64,000 nt of DNA from Desulfovibrio sp. Huiquan2017 (GCF_017351175.1 NZ_JAFMPN010000004.1:1-64000), one strand, 5' to 3'; positions 8,074 to 17,774 are shown, counted from the stretch's first letter. The notes: generated by a model not told the origin, from the sequence alone. Made by a program: numbers and translations.

Positions 8074-9495
8074 ATGTCCGCCAAGACCAAACTCATCACC
8101 GCCCTGACCCTGATCCTGCTCGTGGCCTTCCTGGCCACCAGCCTGGTCAACTACGCCTTCACCCGGGCCTCGGTCCGGGCCGAACTGCTCCACTCCGCCC
8201 TGCCCCTGACCGGCAGGAACATCTACTCCGAAGTGCAGGCGGACATGCTCCGGCCCATCCTGGCCTCCACCTCCATGGCCAACGACGCCTTCCTCAAGAA
8301 CTGGATCAAGTCCGGTGAAACGGACCTCGGGGCCATCACCCGGTACCTCGCGGACCTGCGGGACAAATACGGTTTCCTGACCACGTTCTTCGTCTCGGCC
8401 AAGAGCGACAACTACTATTGCCAAAATGGCATCCTCAAGAAGATCGGGGCCCGCGACCCCCACGACGTGTGGTATTTCGCCTTCGTGCGCAAGGATGTGG
8501 AGTTCGCCCTGGACGTGGACACCAACCAGGCCGAGAACGGGCAGTTGACCATTTTCGTCAACTTCCGCGTGGAAGACGACAACGGGCGGCTCCTGGGCGT
8601 GGCCGGGGTGGGAGTGAACATCGACCGGGTCACCGGCCTGCTGGAAAAAGCCCGCCGGGACTATCACCGCGAGGTCTATCTGGTGGACCAGGACGGGTTG
8701 GTCCAGGTCCATCGCGACAAGTCCCGCATCGAACGCTACTACATCACCAAGGCCGGCGGCATCCGCGACGTGGCCGAGGCCATCCTCGTGCCCCGTGACG
8801 AAGCGCGCAGCTTCCAGTACGACTGGGACGGCGAGCACTATCTCCTGTCCACCCGGTACATCCCGGAGCTGAAATGGTTCCTGGTCGTGGAGCAGAGCGA
8901 ATCATCGGCCCTGGCCTCGGCCCGCGACAACCTGATACGCACCGTGATCGTCGGCCTGCTGGCCTCCATCCTGATCATCGTCCTCTGCACCCTCACCATC
9001 AATCACTACCAGAGCCGCCTGGAAAAACTGGCCAAGACCGACCCGCTGACCGGAACGGCCAACCGCCGCGCCCTGGACGAGGCCTTCGAGCAATTCGCTT
9101 ACAAGGCCGCCCGCTACGGATCGCCCTTCTCGGTGGTCATCCTCGATCTGGACAAATTCAAGGTCATCAACGACCGGTACGGGCACCTGACCGGGGACAA
9201 CGTGCTCAAGGAAGTGGCCGCCACCACCCGGCGAATCATCCGGCCCACGGATATCCTGGCCCGTTGGGGCGGGGACGAATTTCTCATCCTCCTGGACGGC
9301 GGCAGGGAAGAGGCGGAAGCCCTGGCCCGCCGCGTGGCCAACGCCCTGGCGGAGGAAAAGCGCGGCATCAAGGTGACCTTCAGCCACGGTCTGGCCCGGT
9401 TCCGGACGGGCGATACCCTGGAGTCCATGACCCATCGCGCGGACCAGGCCATGTACCGCGCCAAGCACGACACCTGCCGCGACCAGGCCCTGTAG
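8074..9495 (+). CDS. membrane-bound diguanylate cyclase with Cache sensor
   Basis: This is a 473-residue inner-membrane enzyme that makes c-di-GMP from two GTP. An N-terminal TM helix (about residues 7-27) is followed by a periplasmic dCache-like sensor (about 30-285), a second TM (about 290-310) and a GGDEF domain (about 325-473). The catalytic loop is RWGGDEFLIL. RPTD, five residues ahead of GGDEF, forms an RxxD I-site, so product inhibition is likely. It stands just upstream of glycosyltransferase and flagellar hook genes and about 7 kb from an HD-GYP phosphodiesterase. That placement suggests control of motility by c-di-GMP. Confidence 0.92.
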   Translation: MSAKTKLITALTLILLVAFLATSLVNYAFTRASVRAELLHSALPLTGRNIYSEVQADMLRPILASTSMANDAFLKNWIKSGETDLGAITRYLADLRDKYGFLTTFFVSAKSDNYYCQNGILKKIGARDPHDVWYFAFVRKDVEFALDVDTNQAENGQLTIFVNFRVEDDNGRLLGVAGVGVNIDRVTGLLEKARRDYHREVYLVDQDGLVQVHRDKSRIERYYITKAGGIRDVAEAILVPRDEARSFQYDWDGEHYLLSTRYIPELKWFLVVEQSESSALASARDNLIRTVIVGLLASILIIVLCTLTINHYQSRLEKLAKTDPLTGTANRRALDEAFEQFAYKAARYGSPFSVVILDLDKFKVINDRYGHLTGDNVLKEVAATTRRIIRPTDILARWGGDEFLILLDGGREEAEALARRVANALAEEKRGIKVTFSHGLARFRTGDTLESMTHRADQAMYRAKHDTCRDQAL

Positions 9496-9529
9496 ACAAA
9501 AGCGCACCCGGCCGATAGAAAAGGGAAGC

Positions 9530-10744
9530 ATGCAAGAATCCCCGACCACTTGGCCCAAATTCCGGGGCGCAACCCCGCGCATCCTCCTGCTCACCAGCCA
9601 ATATTTCCTCATCGGCGAGCTTGAGGCCGCCTGCAAACGGCTCGGCGTGGATCACCTGCTCCTGGACTTCGGCACCAGGGAAATGGACCTCGACCAGTTC
9701 GTGGCCGCCATGACCGAAGCCTTCGAGACGTTCCGGCCGGACTTCGTGCTCACGGTCAATCACCTGGGCGTGGACCGTGAAGGTATTCTCGCCGAACTGC
9801 TCAACCGCTACAACCTGCCCCTGGCTTCCTGGTTCGTGGACAACCCGCACCTCATCCTCGGGGTCTACAAGCATCTTTTGGAGCCCCGCGCCGCCCTGTT
9901 CACCTGGGACCTCGACACCGTGGGGCCGCTACGGGAGATGGGCTTCGGCCATGTCTTCCACCTGCCGCTGGGCGCGGACCCCTCCCGGCTCAAACCCCGC
10001 CGGACCGAGCCCGTGGCGGCCTGGCGCGCACCCATCTCCTTCGTGGGCAACTCCATGCTGACCAAGACCCTGATGCGCGCCCAGGCGGCCAACCCGTCGG
10101 AGGCCCTGTTCCGGGCGGGCATGGAAGTGGCCAAGGCCTTCGCCTCGGCCGACGCGCCCCTGGCCGGACCATTCATGACCGAACACTTCCCCGAGGTCCG
10201 GGCCGCATACAAGGCGTTCAACGATCCCGAGCGGGAATTGGCCTTCGAGACTTTCGTCACCTGGCAGGCCACCTTGCTCTACCGGCTGGAGTGCGTCTCG
10301 CGCATCCTGCCGCTTCGGCCCCTCATCGTCGGCGATACCGGCTGGCAGGAATTTTTCTCCGCCCACACCGGCTGGCGCTACCATCCGGAACTTTCCTATT
10401 ACGACGATCTGCCCGATTTCTACCCGGCAAGCGACATCAACTTCAACTGCACCAGCCGCCAGATGACCGGCGCAGTCAACCAACGCGTCTTCGACGTGCC
10501 CTGTTGCGGCGGCTTCCTGCTCACGGACCGCCGCCACCGCATCGAAGACCTGTTCGAGCCCGGCTCCGAGATCGTCTGCTACGCGACCCCCGAGGAAATC
10601 CCCGCTCTGGCCGAACGCTACCTGAACGACCCGGCGGCCCGGAAGAAGGTGGCCGAAGCCGCGCGCAAACGGGTTCTGGCCGAGCACACCTACGACCACC
10701 GCATGCGCTCCATCATGGAGACTATGCGCGCCACCTTCGGATAG
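9530..10744 (+). CDS. CgeB-like glycosyltransferase
   Basis: This 404-residue cytoplasmic glycosyltransferase has an N-terminal DUF3880-like Rossmann part and a C-terminal CgeB/GT1_2-type domain, seen in YPASDINFNCTSRQM, VFDVPCCGGFLLTD and RIEDLFEPGSEIVCY. These match the nucleotide-sugar side of GT-B enzymes. The next gene, a GT9-like enzyme, starts four bases after its stop. Together they precede fliK, which suggests modification of a flagellar or surface component, but no acceptor is identified. Confidence 0.82.
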   Translation: MQESPTTWPKFRGATPRILLLTSQYFLIGELEAACKRLGVDHLLLDFGTREMDLDQFVAAMTEAFETFRPDFVLTVNHLGVDREGILAELLNRYNLPLASWFVDNPHLILGVYKHLLEPRAALFTWDLDTVGPLREMGFGHVFHLPLGADPSRLKPRRTEPVAAWRAPISFVGNSMLTKTLMRAQAANPSEALFRAGMEVAKAFASADAPLAGPFMTEHFPEVRAAYKAFNDPERELAFETFVTWQATLLYRLECVSRILPLRPLIVGDTGWQEFFSAHTGWRYHPELSYYDDLPDFYPASDINFNCTSRQMTGAVNQRVFDVPCCGGFLLTDRRHRIEDLFEPGSEIVCYATPEEIPALAERYLNDPAARKKVAEAARKRVLAEHTYDHRMRSIMETMRATFG

Positions 10745-10747
10745 GCC

Positions 10748-12154
10748 ATGGCGAACAAACCCATCCTCATATTGCAGATGCAGCGCATGGGAGATCTGAT
10801 CCTCTCCTACCCGCTGATGCTCTGGCTGGCCCGCCGTCATCCCGGGCACCCCATCTACGTGGCCGCGGAACAAGCCTTTTACGAACCGCTCATGCGGCTC
10901 TCCCCTCCGGCCACCTATTTCCCGTGGTCCGGAGTCGGCCACCTGGAAACGCTCGACTACGAGCTGGTTCTGAACCTGTCCATCCAGGAAAAGGCCGCCG
11001 TGCTGGCGGGCAAGGTTCGGGCCGAAACCAAACTCGGGCCGGTCCGGACCCCGGACGGCGCCCGGCACGTACTCGGAGACTGGCAACTCTACCGAACCTC
11101 CCTGGTGCGCAACAACCTGTACAACCGTTTCCATTGGGGCGAGCTGAACGGGCTGGACGCCGTGCCCTTCACGGACATCGCCGCCACGGGATTCTCCGGG
11201 CCGCGCACCCTGCCCGGTTCCAACAAGGTCGGGCTGTTTCTCGGGGCCAGCGACGCGGCCAAGCGCCCATCCGCCGGATTCTGGGCCGCCCTGGTGGACG
11301 AACTCCACGAACGCGGCCTGCGCACCGTACTCTTCGGCGGCCCGGCGGAAAAGACACTCGGGGCCGAGGTGATCCGGCTGGCCAAAGGGCCCGCCCTGAA
11401 CCTGTGCGGCACCCTGGCCCTGGACGAATTCGGGGCCGTGGGCCAGACGCTCGGATTGTTCATCACCCCGGACACCGGCCCCATGCACCTGGCCGCCTGG
11501 ACCGGGCTCAAGTGCCTGAACCTGTCCATGGGCAACGTCAACCCGTGGGAGACCGGCCCGCTCCAGCCCGGCCATTACGTGCTCCGCGCCGATCTGCCCT
11601 GCGCCAAGGGATGTTGGCAATGTACCCGGGACGCCCTGTCCTGCCACGAGCCGTTTCGGCCAAGCCGAGTGGCCGGACTGGCCAAGCGGCTGGTCCGATC
11701 CAGCGACAGCGCCCTTTTGGCCCGCATGGACCTGCCGGGCCTGTCCCTGTTCACGACCGGCCGGTCGGCCCTCGGCCTATATCATCTGCAACGGCTCGAC
11801 CAGGCCCCGCCCGACGCCGAACGCCTCGCCTCCCGGTTCTGGCAGCGCCTGTTCGGTGCGCTCTTCGGCCTTTGGGAAGACGACCGGGCCGCCGGGGCGT
11901 GGGCCGACCTCCTCCGGGACGCGCCCGAAGAGGCAGAAAACCTGCTCGCGCACATCCCCGAAATGGGCCGGAGGTTCACGCATGGCCTGCGAGTCGGGAC
12001 CGCCCTGGCCCCGTCGTTTTGGGCCGACAGCCCGGCCATGGCCCGGCCGTTCACCGGGTTCGTACACATGTACCTGGAAAACGGGGACTATTCCCGCAAG
12101 GCCTGGACCCACGCCCTGGCGCTCCTGGAACGGCTGGCCGGAGTCTGCGCCTAG
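10748..12154 (+). CDS. glycosyltransferase family 9 (heptosyltransferase-like)
   Basis: This 468-residue GT-B enzyme resembles ADP-heptose:LPS heptosyltransferases. The N-terminus has ILQMQRMGDLILSYPL (family pattern R-x-GD). The C-terminal donor site has GLFLGAS, LFGGPAEK, LCGTLALDEF and ITPDTGPMHLAAW. About 120 extra C-terminal residues beyond the usual domain are unassigned. Residues near 285-300 contain four Cys (CAKGCWQC...C) that could bind a metal. It is coupled to the upstream CgeB-like gene. Confidence 0.82.
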   Translation: MANKPILILQMQRMGDLILSYPLMLWLARRHPGHPIYVAAEQAFYEPLMRLSPPATYFPWSGVGHLETLDYELVLNLSIQEKAAVLAGKVRAETKLGPVRTPDGARHVLGDWQLYRTSLVRNNLYNRFHWGELNGLDAVPFTDIAATGFSGPRTLPGSNKVGLFLGASDAAKRPSAGFWAALVDELHERGLRTVLFGGPAEKTLGAEVIRLAKGPALNLCGTLALDEFGAVGQTLGLFITPDTGPMHLAAWTGLKCLNLSMGNVNPWETGPLQPGHYVLRADLPCAKGCWQCTRDALSCHEPFRPSRVAGLAKRLVRSSDSALLARMDLPGLSLFTTGRSALGLYHLQRLDQAPPDAERLASRFWQRLFGALFGLWEDDRAAGAWADLLRDAPEEAENLLAHIPEMGRRFTHGLRVGTALAPSFWADSPAMARPFTGFVHMYLENGDYSRKAWTHALALLERLAGVCA

Positions 12155-12239
12155 CGAATACGGCCGCGACACCGCCAAAGTGGTCATTTCTTCCCCTTCG
12201 TAAACGACGTCAATCGCGCGATATAACGCCTTTTTCCTC

Positions 12240-12256
12240 TTGGCACGCCTTTTGAT
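12240..12256 (+). promoter_or_regulatory. sigma-54-like promoter ahead of fliK
   Basis: TTGGCACG (12240-12247), CCTT and TTGATT form a -24/-12 element. The GG-to-GA distance equals the GG-to-GC distance of the sigma-54 consensus; the -12 GC is replaced by GA. The predicted start near 12267 would give a very short leader with GGAGGAG. It fits sigma-54 control of hook genes and the sigma-54 activator encoded at 39843. Confidence 0.55.
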
Positions 12257-12281
12257 TGAAGACGTGTCGGAGGAGAAAAGC

Positions 12282-14042
12282 ATGCAAAATATTCCCGGCA
12301 TCCCCATCGAAACAGCTTCGAAAGCCGTTCAGTTGGTCAAGCTGGCCACTTCGGGCAAGAGCGCGGTCCAGACCGCTCGCGCCGACGCCGAGGGTGACAA
12401 GAGCGCCCTGTTCGCCGAGCTGTTCAACGAACACACCGATATGGTCGAGGAAGAACTGTCCATGGCCCCGGTGGCGCACAAGGAAAAGATGCTCAACTCC
12501 GCCCCCGGCATCGACAAGGAGGACGACGAAAAGAAGACCTCCAGCGCGGCCGGGACCAAGACCCGCAAAGCCGAAGAAAAGGCCGAGGAAAAGAACCTTG
12601 AGAGCCGCATGACCAGCGAAGACCTGGACGCGGTCCGGGACGACCTCAAGAAATACGGCATGTCCGACGAAGAGATTGCGGCCATCGAGAAGCAGGTCGA
12701 ATCCGAGGAAGGCATGACCTGGGGCCAGTTCGTCTCCACCATCGCCAAGAAGGTGGCCGAGAACCGCAAGGCCGAGATGAACGACGAACAGAAGGCCTCC
12801 CTGGCGAGCTTTTTCTCCAAGCTCGGCTTCAATGAAACGGAGTCCGGCAAGCTCATCAAGCAGTTGCAGGACGGACGGACGGACAAGGTTCTCCAACAGG
12901 TGCAGGCCAAGATCGACGCCATGCCCGAGGACCAGCGGATCTTGTTCACCAAGGACGAGGTCGAGGCTTTCATCTCCTCCATGGGGTTGTCCAAGGAATT
13001 CGTCACCCAGGTCCAGGGACTCTTCGCCTCCAACGCCCTGCCCAAGGATATGAAGCAGGCCTTCACGAAGATCAACCAGGAGCTGGCGGGCCTGGACAAG
13101 AAGGACCAGAAGCTGGTCAAGGCCGTGGGCAAGGCGTTTGCCTCGGCCATGGGCGACACGCAAAAGGCGAGTTCGGCCGCCCTCCAGGTGGAGGAAGCCG
13201 TGGACCTCAAGCCGCGCGTGGCCGAGGACCCGTCCGACGCCGCAGTCCGCGAGGAGCTGGCCCAGGCCTTCCGCGACCGCAAGGACGCCCCGTCCGACAA
13301 CGCGGTCCAGCGCCAGGCCCGGCAATCCGTCGCCGACAAGGCGGCGATCTCGCCCGAGGAATCAAGCCGGGACCAGGCCGACGACCGTGACCTGGACCCC
13401 GACGCCGAGCACGACCGCAAGTGGAACAATTTCGTTGACCGGGTGCGCGAGGACGGGACCGGCCGGAGCGACACCGCCGCCAAGGTCTCCGCCGAGGCGA
13501 AGACGGGCGAAACCAAGACCGTCCTCTCCCAGCAGACGACCGTCGCTGGCGGCGCCAAGGCCAAGGCGTGGGAAAAAGTTTCCGCCCCCAAGGTCCTCAA
13601 GCAGGTGGATCAGGCCATGCTCAAGACCCTGCGCAACGGGGCCAAGCAGCTTACCCTGCAACTCACTCCCGAGAACTTGGGCAAGTTGTCCATCGTCCTC
13701 TCGGTCCACGGCAAGGAAGTCAGCGCGACCATCCGCACCGAGAACTCCGATGCCCACAAGATCATCACGGAAAACCTTCACATCATTAAGAATTCTTTAG
13801 AATCACAAGGCCTGAAAGTTGACAAGCTCGACGTCCAGGCAGGGCTCGCCGACAACCAGAATTCCAACAATTGGTTCAGCGAAAGCGAGCACAATCTGTC
13901 CCGGGAACGGGAGGCCATGGTCGCCATGCGCAACCACATGCGGAGCATGCGGTCCCAAGGAATGAACGGCATGGCCCAGGACGTGCAATCCGTCGGTGAA
14001 CGGGTAATTACTTCCGATCAGGGTTTGCACCTTATCGCATAA
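12282..14042 (+). CDS. fliK: flagellar hook-length control protein
   Basis: This 586-residue FliK senses hook length and switches export specificity. The long, low-complexity N-terminal part is rich in Lys, Glu, Asp and Ala, as usual. The conserved C-terminal Flg_hook domain (about residues 445-530) has the signature LTLQLTPENLGKLSIVL followed by VSATIRTENSDAHKII. The start at 12282 follows GGAGGAG. The frame is open to 12240, but that upstream part overlaps the sigma-54 site. flgD follows 12 bases later. Confidence 0.93.
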   Translation: MQNIPGIPIETASKAVQLVKLATSGKSAVQTARADAEGDKSALFAELFNEHTDMVEEELSMAPVAHKEKMLNSAPGIDKEDDEKKTSSAAGTKTRKAEEKAEEKNLESRMTSEDLDAVRDDLKKYGMSDEEIAAIEKQVESEEGMTWGQFVSTIAKKVAENRKAEMNDEQKASLASFFSKLGFNETESGKLIKQLQDGRTDKVLQQVQAKIDAMPEDQRILFTKDEVEAFISSMGLSKEFVTQVQGLFASNALPKDMKQAFTKINQELAGLDKKDQKLVKAVGKAFASAMGDTQKASSAALQVEEAVDLKPRVAEDPSDAAVREELAQAFRDRKDAPSDNAVQRQARQSVADKAAISPEESSRDQADDRDLDPDAEHDRKWNNFVDRVREDGTGRSDTAAKVSAEAKTGETKTVLSQQTTVAGGAKAKAWEKVSAPKVLKQVDQAMLKTLRNGAKQLTLQLTPENLGKLSIVLSVHGKEVSATIRTENSDAHKIITENLHIIKNSLESQGLKVDKLDVQAGLADNQNSNNWFSESEHNLSREREAMVAMRNHMRSMRSQGMNGMAQDVQSVGERVITSDQGLHLIA

Positions 14043-14054
14043 GCGAGGTCCATC

Positions 14055-14843
14055 ATGGGTTACGTAGATACAACAGGCGTCTATCTGGGGCAGCAAGAGG
14101 ACCGACTTGCCGCTTCGAACTCGCCGAAAGAACATAAGACCAGCCTGGACCAGGATGCCTTCCTGAACATCCTGGTGGCTCAGCTCACGCACCAAGATCC
14201 CCTCAATCCCATGGAGGACACCGACATGACCTCCCAGTTGGCCCAATTCTCAAGCCTTGAGCAATTGACCAGCATAAACAAGGGAATCTCCACGCTGAAC
14301 GAGACCATGTCCCAGAACGACATCCTCACGGCGGTCAGCTTCATCGGCAAGGAGATCAAGGCCGAGGGCTACAAGGTCAGCCTGAACGAAGGCAACGCCT
14401 CGACCATCTACTACGGCTTCGGCGAGAGCGTCACCAGCATCATGATGAACATCTACGATTCCGAAGGAGCCATCGTCCGCACCGTGGAGCTCGGCAGCAA
14501 GGAAGCCGGCACCTACCAGTACACCTGGGACGGCAAGAACGAGAACAACGTGCTGCTGCCCGACGGCCAATACGGCGTGGGCATCATCGGCCAGGACATG
14601 GATGGCGGCTACGTCATGGTCCAGACGGAAATCGCCGGCAAGGTGGATGGCGTGGTCACCGAAAACGGCACCCAGTTCCTGCGCCTGGAGGATGGCCGAT
14701 ACGTCAATATGCTCAACGTCAAGGAAGTCGTCGATCCCAGCGCGTCCCCGACGAAAACGGATGACGACAAGGGTGACGACACGGGCAATGACGACGGCAA
14801 GGACGACGACACGGGCGACGGCGACAACAAAGGCGACGCCTAG
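14055..14843 (+). CDS. flgD: flagellar hook assembly scaffold
   Basis: This 262-residue FlgD caps the growing hook. The conserved N-terminus has LDQDAFLNILVAQLTHQDPLNPMEDT near residue 31 and QLAQFSSLEQL; a FlgD Ig/tudor-like region follows, with VRTVELG, GTYQYTWDGKN and LPDGQYGVGI. The last 30 residues or so are an acidic Asp/Gly/Lys/Thr tail that is not usual for FlgD; its role is unknown. It lies between fliK and flgE in a canonical hook cluster. Confidence 0.95.
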   Translation: MGYVDTTGVYLGQQEDRLAASNSPKEHKTSLDQDAFLNILVAQLTHQDPLNPMEDTDMTSQLAQFSSLEQLTSINKGISTLNETMSQNDILTAVSFIGKEIKAEGYKVSLNEGNASTIYYGFGESVTSIMMNIYDSEGAIVRTVELGSKEAGTYQYTWDGKNENNVLLPDGQYGVGIIGQDMDGGYVMVQTEIAGKVDGVVTENGTQFLRLEDGRYVNMLNVKEVVDPSASPTKTDDDKGDDTGNDDGKDDDTGDGDNKGDA

Positions 14844-14914
14844 ACGACGAACGATCATTTCACGCCGGGCCGAAGGCGGTCCGGCGCTCTTGGAGAAGAG
14901 ATTAGGAGGTTATT

Positions 14915-16588
14915 ATGGGTTTAGGAGCATCACTGTATTCGGGCATTTCCGGCCTGACGGTACACTCGGAACGCATGACGGTCATCGGCAACAACCTGGC
15001 CAACGTGAACACCACGGGATTCAAGGGCGCCATGATGCAATTCGAGGACCTCGCCAGCTCGAATTTCTCTACCGTCCACGGCGTGGGCCAGGTCGGACGC
15101 GGCGTGCGCGTCTCCTCCGTCTATTCGGACTGGGGCCAGGGCGCGTTCGAAGCGTCCACCGCGGCCACCGACATGGCCATCTCCGGCGAGGGCCTCTTCA
15201 TGGTTTCCCCCCCGGGCGAGGAGATGAAGTACTACACTCGGGCGGGCAATTTCCGGTTCAACAACGACGGCTACCTGGTCGATCCCCACGGCTACATCCT
15301 CCAGGGATGGCAGGTGGAGCACAATTCCACATCCGTGACCAAAAGTACCTCGAATTCCGAGCCGACGACCAGTTCCGCGCGGATAATCGGAACGCCGACC
15401 GACATCCGCATGGAGAACTTCCAATCCGATCCCAAAGCGACCTCCAGCGTGACCATCATCAGCAACCTGGACCCCTCGGCCTCGGATAAGTCGACCGATT
15501 CGACCAATCCCTACTTCGCCATGTTCAAGAACTGGCACGGCGAGGACGAAACCCCGTTGGAATCCACCCGGTACGGCTACTCGACCACGCTCAAGGTCTA
15601 TGACGAAATAGGCACGGCCCACAACCTGACCGTGTACTTCGACAAGGTGGCCTTGAGCAACGCGGGCGGCGACACGGTGTGGGAGTTCATGGTCACCTGC
15701 GACCCCAACGACGACCATCGCATGCTGTCCGGCGCCAACGGCATACCGTCTACCATAGGCGACGGCAAGACATCGGCCGCGGGCGTGCTCATGATCGGCA
15801 CCCTGACCTTCAGCACCGGCCGCCTGGCGGGCATGAGCGCCTACACGCTCAAGTCCAACGGCAACGGCAACGTCAAGGACCTGAACAACTGGGACCTGGC
15901 GGACTTCTCCACCAGCGGCCTCCCGGTCTGCACGGCCAACTTCCTGGGGAAGTCCAACGCCAGCACGGCCGAATCCGTCAACGCAACGCCCCTCCAGATC
16001 GACTTTGGCATCTCCAACAAAAACCTGTCGAGCAACGGCGGGCCCGGGACCATCGGCTGGGCCGGCGGCCTGGGCACCATCCCCACCACGGCAGCCATGG
16101 TCGGCAACAACATCAGCAACACCAACTACCTGGCCAACTTCAAGGATCCCGCCATCTCGGCCATGGCCACCCAAAGCGTGGAGAGGGGCGGCTTCTCCAC
16201 CCTGTTCCAAAGCCAAAACGGCTACTCCGCAGGTATTCTGCAGAACATCTCGGTCTCCCGCGAGGGCATCATCTCCGGCCACTATTCCAACGGGCAGGTG
16301 CTGGAACTCTACGCAGTGACCCTGGCCACCTTCACCAACCAGCACGGCCTGCGCCGCGAGGGCGGCAACCTGTTCTCCGAAACGCTGGATTCCGGCCCGG
16401 CCCTGACCGGCCAGGCGGGCAGATCCGGCAAGGGCACCATCGACGGCAACCAACTGGAGATGTCCAACGTGGACATGGCCTCCCAATTCGTCAGCATGAT
16501 CACCACCCAACGCGGATTCCAGGCCAACACCAAAATGATCACCACCGTGGATTCCATGCTCGGCGAAGTGATCTCCATGAAGCGGTAA
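14915..16588 (+). CDS. flgE: flagellar hook protein
   Basis: This 557-residue FlgE is the hook subunit. The N-terminal flagellar rod/hook motif is SLYSGISGLTVHSERMTVIGNNLANVNTTGFKG, and the C-terminal domain ends in NVDMASQFVSMITTQRGFQANTKMITTVDSMLGEVI. The long central region (D1-D3) accounts for its length, about 150 residues more than E. coli FlgE. TAGGAGG lies six bases before the ATG. Confidence 0.96.
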   Translation: MGLGASLYSGISGLTVHSERMTVIGNNLANVNTTGFKGAMMQFEDLASSNFSTVHGVGQVGRGVRVSSVYSDWGQGAFEASTAATDMAISGEGLFMVSPPGEEMKYYTRAGNFRFNNDGYLVDPHGYILQGWQVEHNSTSVTKSTSNSEPTTSSARIIGTPTDIRMENFQSDPKATSSVTIISNLDPSASDKSTDSTNPYFAMFKNWHGEDETPLESTRYGYSTTLKVYDEIGTAHNLTVYFDKVALSNAGGDTVWEFMVTCDPNDDHRMLSGANGIPSTIGDGKTSAAGVLMIGTLTFSTGRLAGMSAYTLKSNGNGNVKDLNNWDLADFSTSGLPVCTANFLGKSNASTAESVNATPLQIDFGISNKNLSSNGGPGTIGWAGGLGTIPTTAAMVGNNISNTNYLANFKDPAISAMATQSVERGGFSTLFQSQNGYSAGILQNISVSREGIISGHYSNGQVLELYAVTLATFTNQHGLRREGGNLFSETLDSGPALTGQAGRSGKGTIDGNQLEMSNVDMASQFVSMITTQRGFQANTKMITTVDSMLGEVISMKR

Positions 16589-16675
16589 CCACAAAGGTCT
16601 CAAGTAACCCATACTGATAGACGTCCTTCTCCAAGCGCCCCCAGGCCACCCACCAGGGGGCAACGAAAACCCGGC

Positions 16676-16706
16676 GGCCCCGCGATGCATTGCGCATCGC
16701 GGGGCC
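16676..16706. terminator. bidirectional hairpin between flgE and the HD-GYP gene
   Basis: A 12-bp perfect stem (GGCCCCGCGATG with CATCGCGGGGCC) closes a 7-base loop between two converging genes. On the minus strand it is followed by a modest T run (GGGTTTTCG). On the plus strand there is none. Confidence 0.65.
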
Positions 16707-16758
16707 GTTCGGGTTGTGGCGCGGGAGGGAAACGGGCGGACGACCGCCGCGGCGCCGC

Positions 16759-17769
16759 CTACGAGGTCAGGTCGGCCTTCGCCAGGACCTCGATCAACCG
16801 CCGGAGCATGTCCATGTCGAAGGCGCTGCGCATGGACTTGATCCGCACCAGGGCCTCGAACGGGGTCAACCGCCGCTCCGTGCGGCCGCGCGTGAGATTG
16901 TCGTACTCGTTGCACAGGGCGAGCGCCCTGACGTAGGACGGCAGCATGGCCCCGGTGGATCCCGAAGGATACCCCAGGCCGTCCTCGCGCTCATGGTGGA
17001 AAAGGATGCACTGCAGGGTTTCCTGGGGCAGGGGCAAGGCCGAGCACACGCCCACGCCCAGGGCGGGATGCGACTTGACCAGGTCCTTGTCCGCGCGGCT
17101 CAGCGTTTCGAATTTCTTGGCGAAAATTTCGGGCGGCAGCTCCAACTTCCCGATGTCGTGGAGGAGGGCCCCCATGCCCACGGCCACAATCAGGTCCGAG
17201 TCCTCCTTCATGAACGAGCACAGGGTGGTCACGGTCAGGACCATGACCCCCACGCCGTGCTGGAAGAGTTCCTCGCCTTCGCGGATGAACCGGGCCAACT
17301 CCTTGAGGGCATCCTCGCGCGACAGGAATCTCAATGAATCGGTGATGAGCTTGTGGATGCGCTGGAAGCGACGCTTGTCCACGGGCGCGGGCAGGGAGCG
17401 GTCGAAGGCCTCGCGGGCCAGGGAGGTGGTGGCGTCGCTCCACACCCGGGCGCGCTCGCCTACGGGAATAGACTCGTCGTCCAGAATTTCCAGGATGTTA
17501 TCCTGCAGGTAGCGGGTAAAGAGCGCGTAATCCTCGGTCCGCACATAGAGATGGTCCACGCCGAGCAAGCCCAGCCGCTGTTTGTGCTCCTCGGTGAACA
17601 GCTCGCCTTTTTCCGCGTACAGGACCAGTCGGTCGCCTTGCTTGAGATACAGGGAAAAGCCGCCCACCCGGGAAGGGATGACCATGTAGGGCGAAACCTT
17701 GACCATGGCCCGGGCGCGGCCTCGCTTGCCGTTATGTGCGCCGTTCCCGGCGGGGGGTGGGGTGTCCAT
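16759..17769 (-). CDS. HD-GYP c-di-GMP phosphodiesterase
   Basis: This 336-residue protein should degrade c-di-GMP. Residues about 20-90 resemble the N-terminal DUF3391-type segment found before HD-GYP domains. The HD-GYP domain has LLHDIGK near residue 200 and HHEREDGLGYP near 255, keeping the metal-binding His/Asp and the GYP motif. The ATG at 17769 is preceded by AAGGAG. A longer frame reaches 17832 but would run into the riboswitch aptamer. The gene lies behind a c-di-GMP-I riboswitch (17821-17896), so the enzyme's substrate probably controls its expression. Confidence 0.9.
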   Translation of the reverse strand: MDTPPPAGNGAHNGKRGRARAMVKVSPYMVIPSRVGGFSLYLKQGDRLVLYAEKGELFTEEHKQRLGLLGVDHLYVRTEDYALFTRYLQDNILEILDDESIPVGERARVWSDATTSLAREAFDRSLPAPVDKRRFQRIHKLITDSLRFLSREDALKELARFIREGEELFQHGVGVMVLTVTTLCSFMKEDSDLIVAVGMGALLHDIGKLELPPEIFAKKFETLSRADKDLVKSHPALGVGVCSALPLPQETLQCILFHHEREDGLGYPSGSTGAMLPSYVRALALCNEYDNLTRGRTERRLTPFEALVRIKSMRSAFDMDMLRRLIEVLAKADLTS

Positions 17770-17774
17770 GCATT

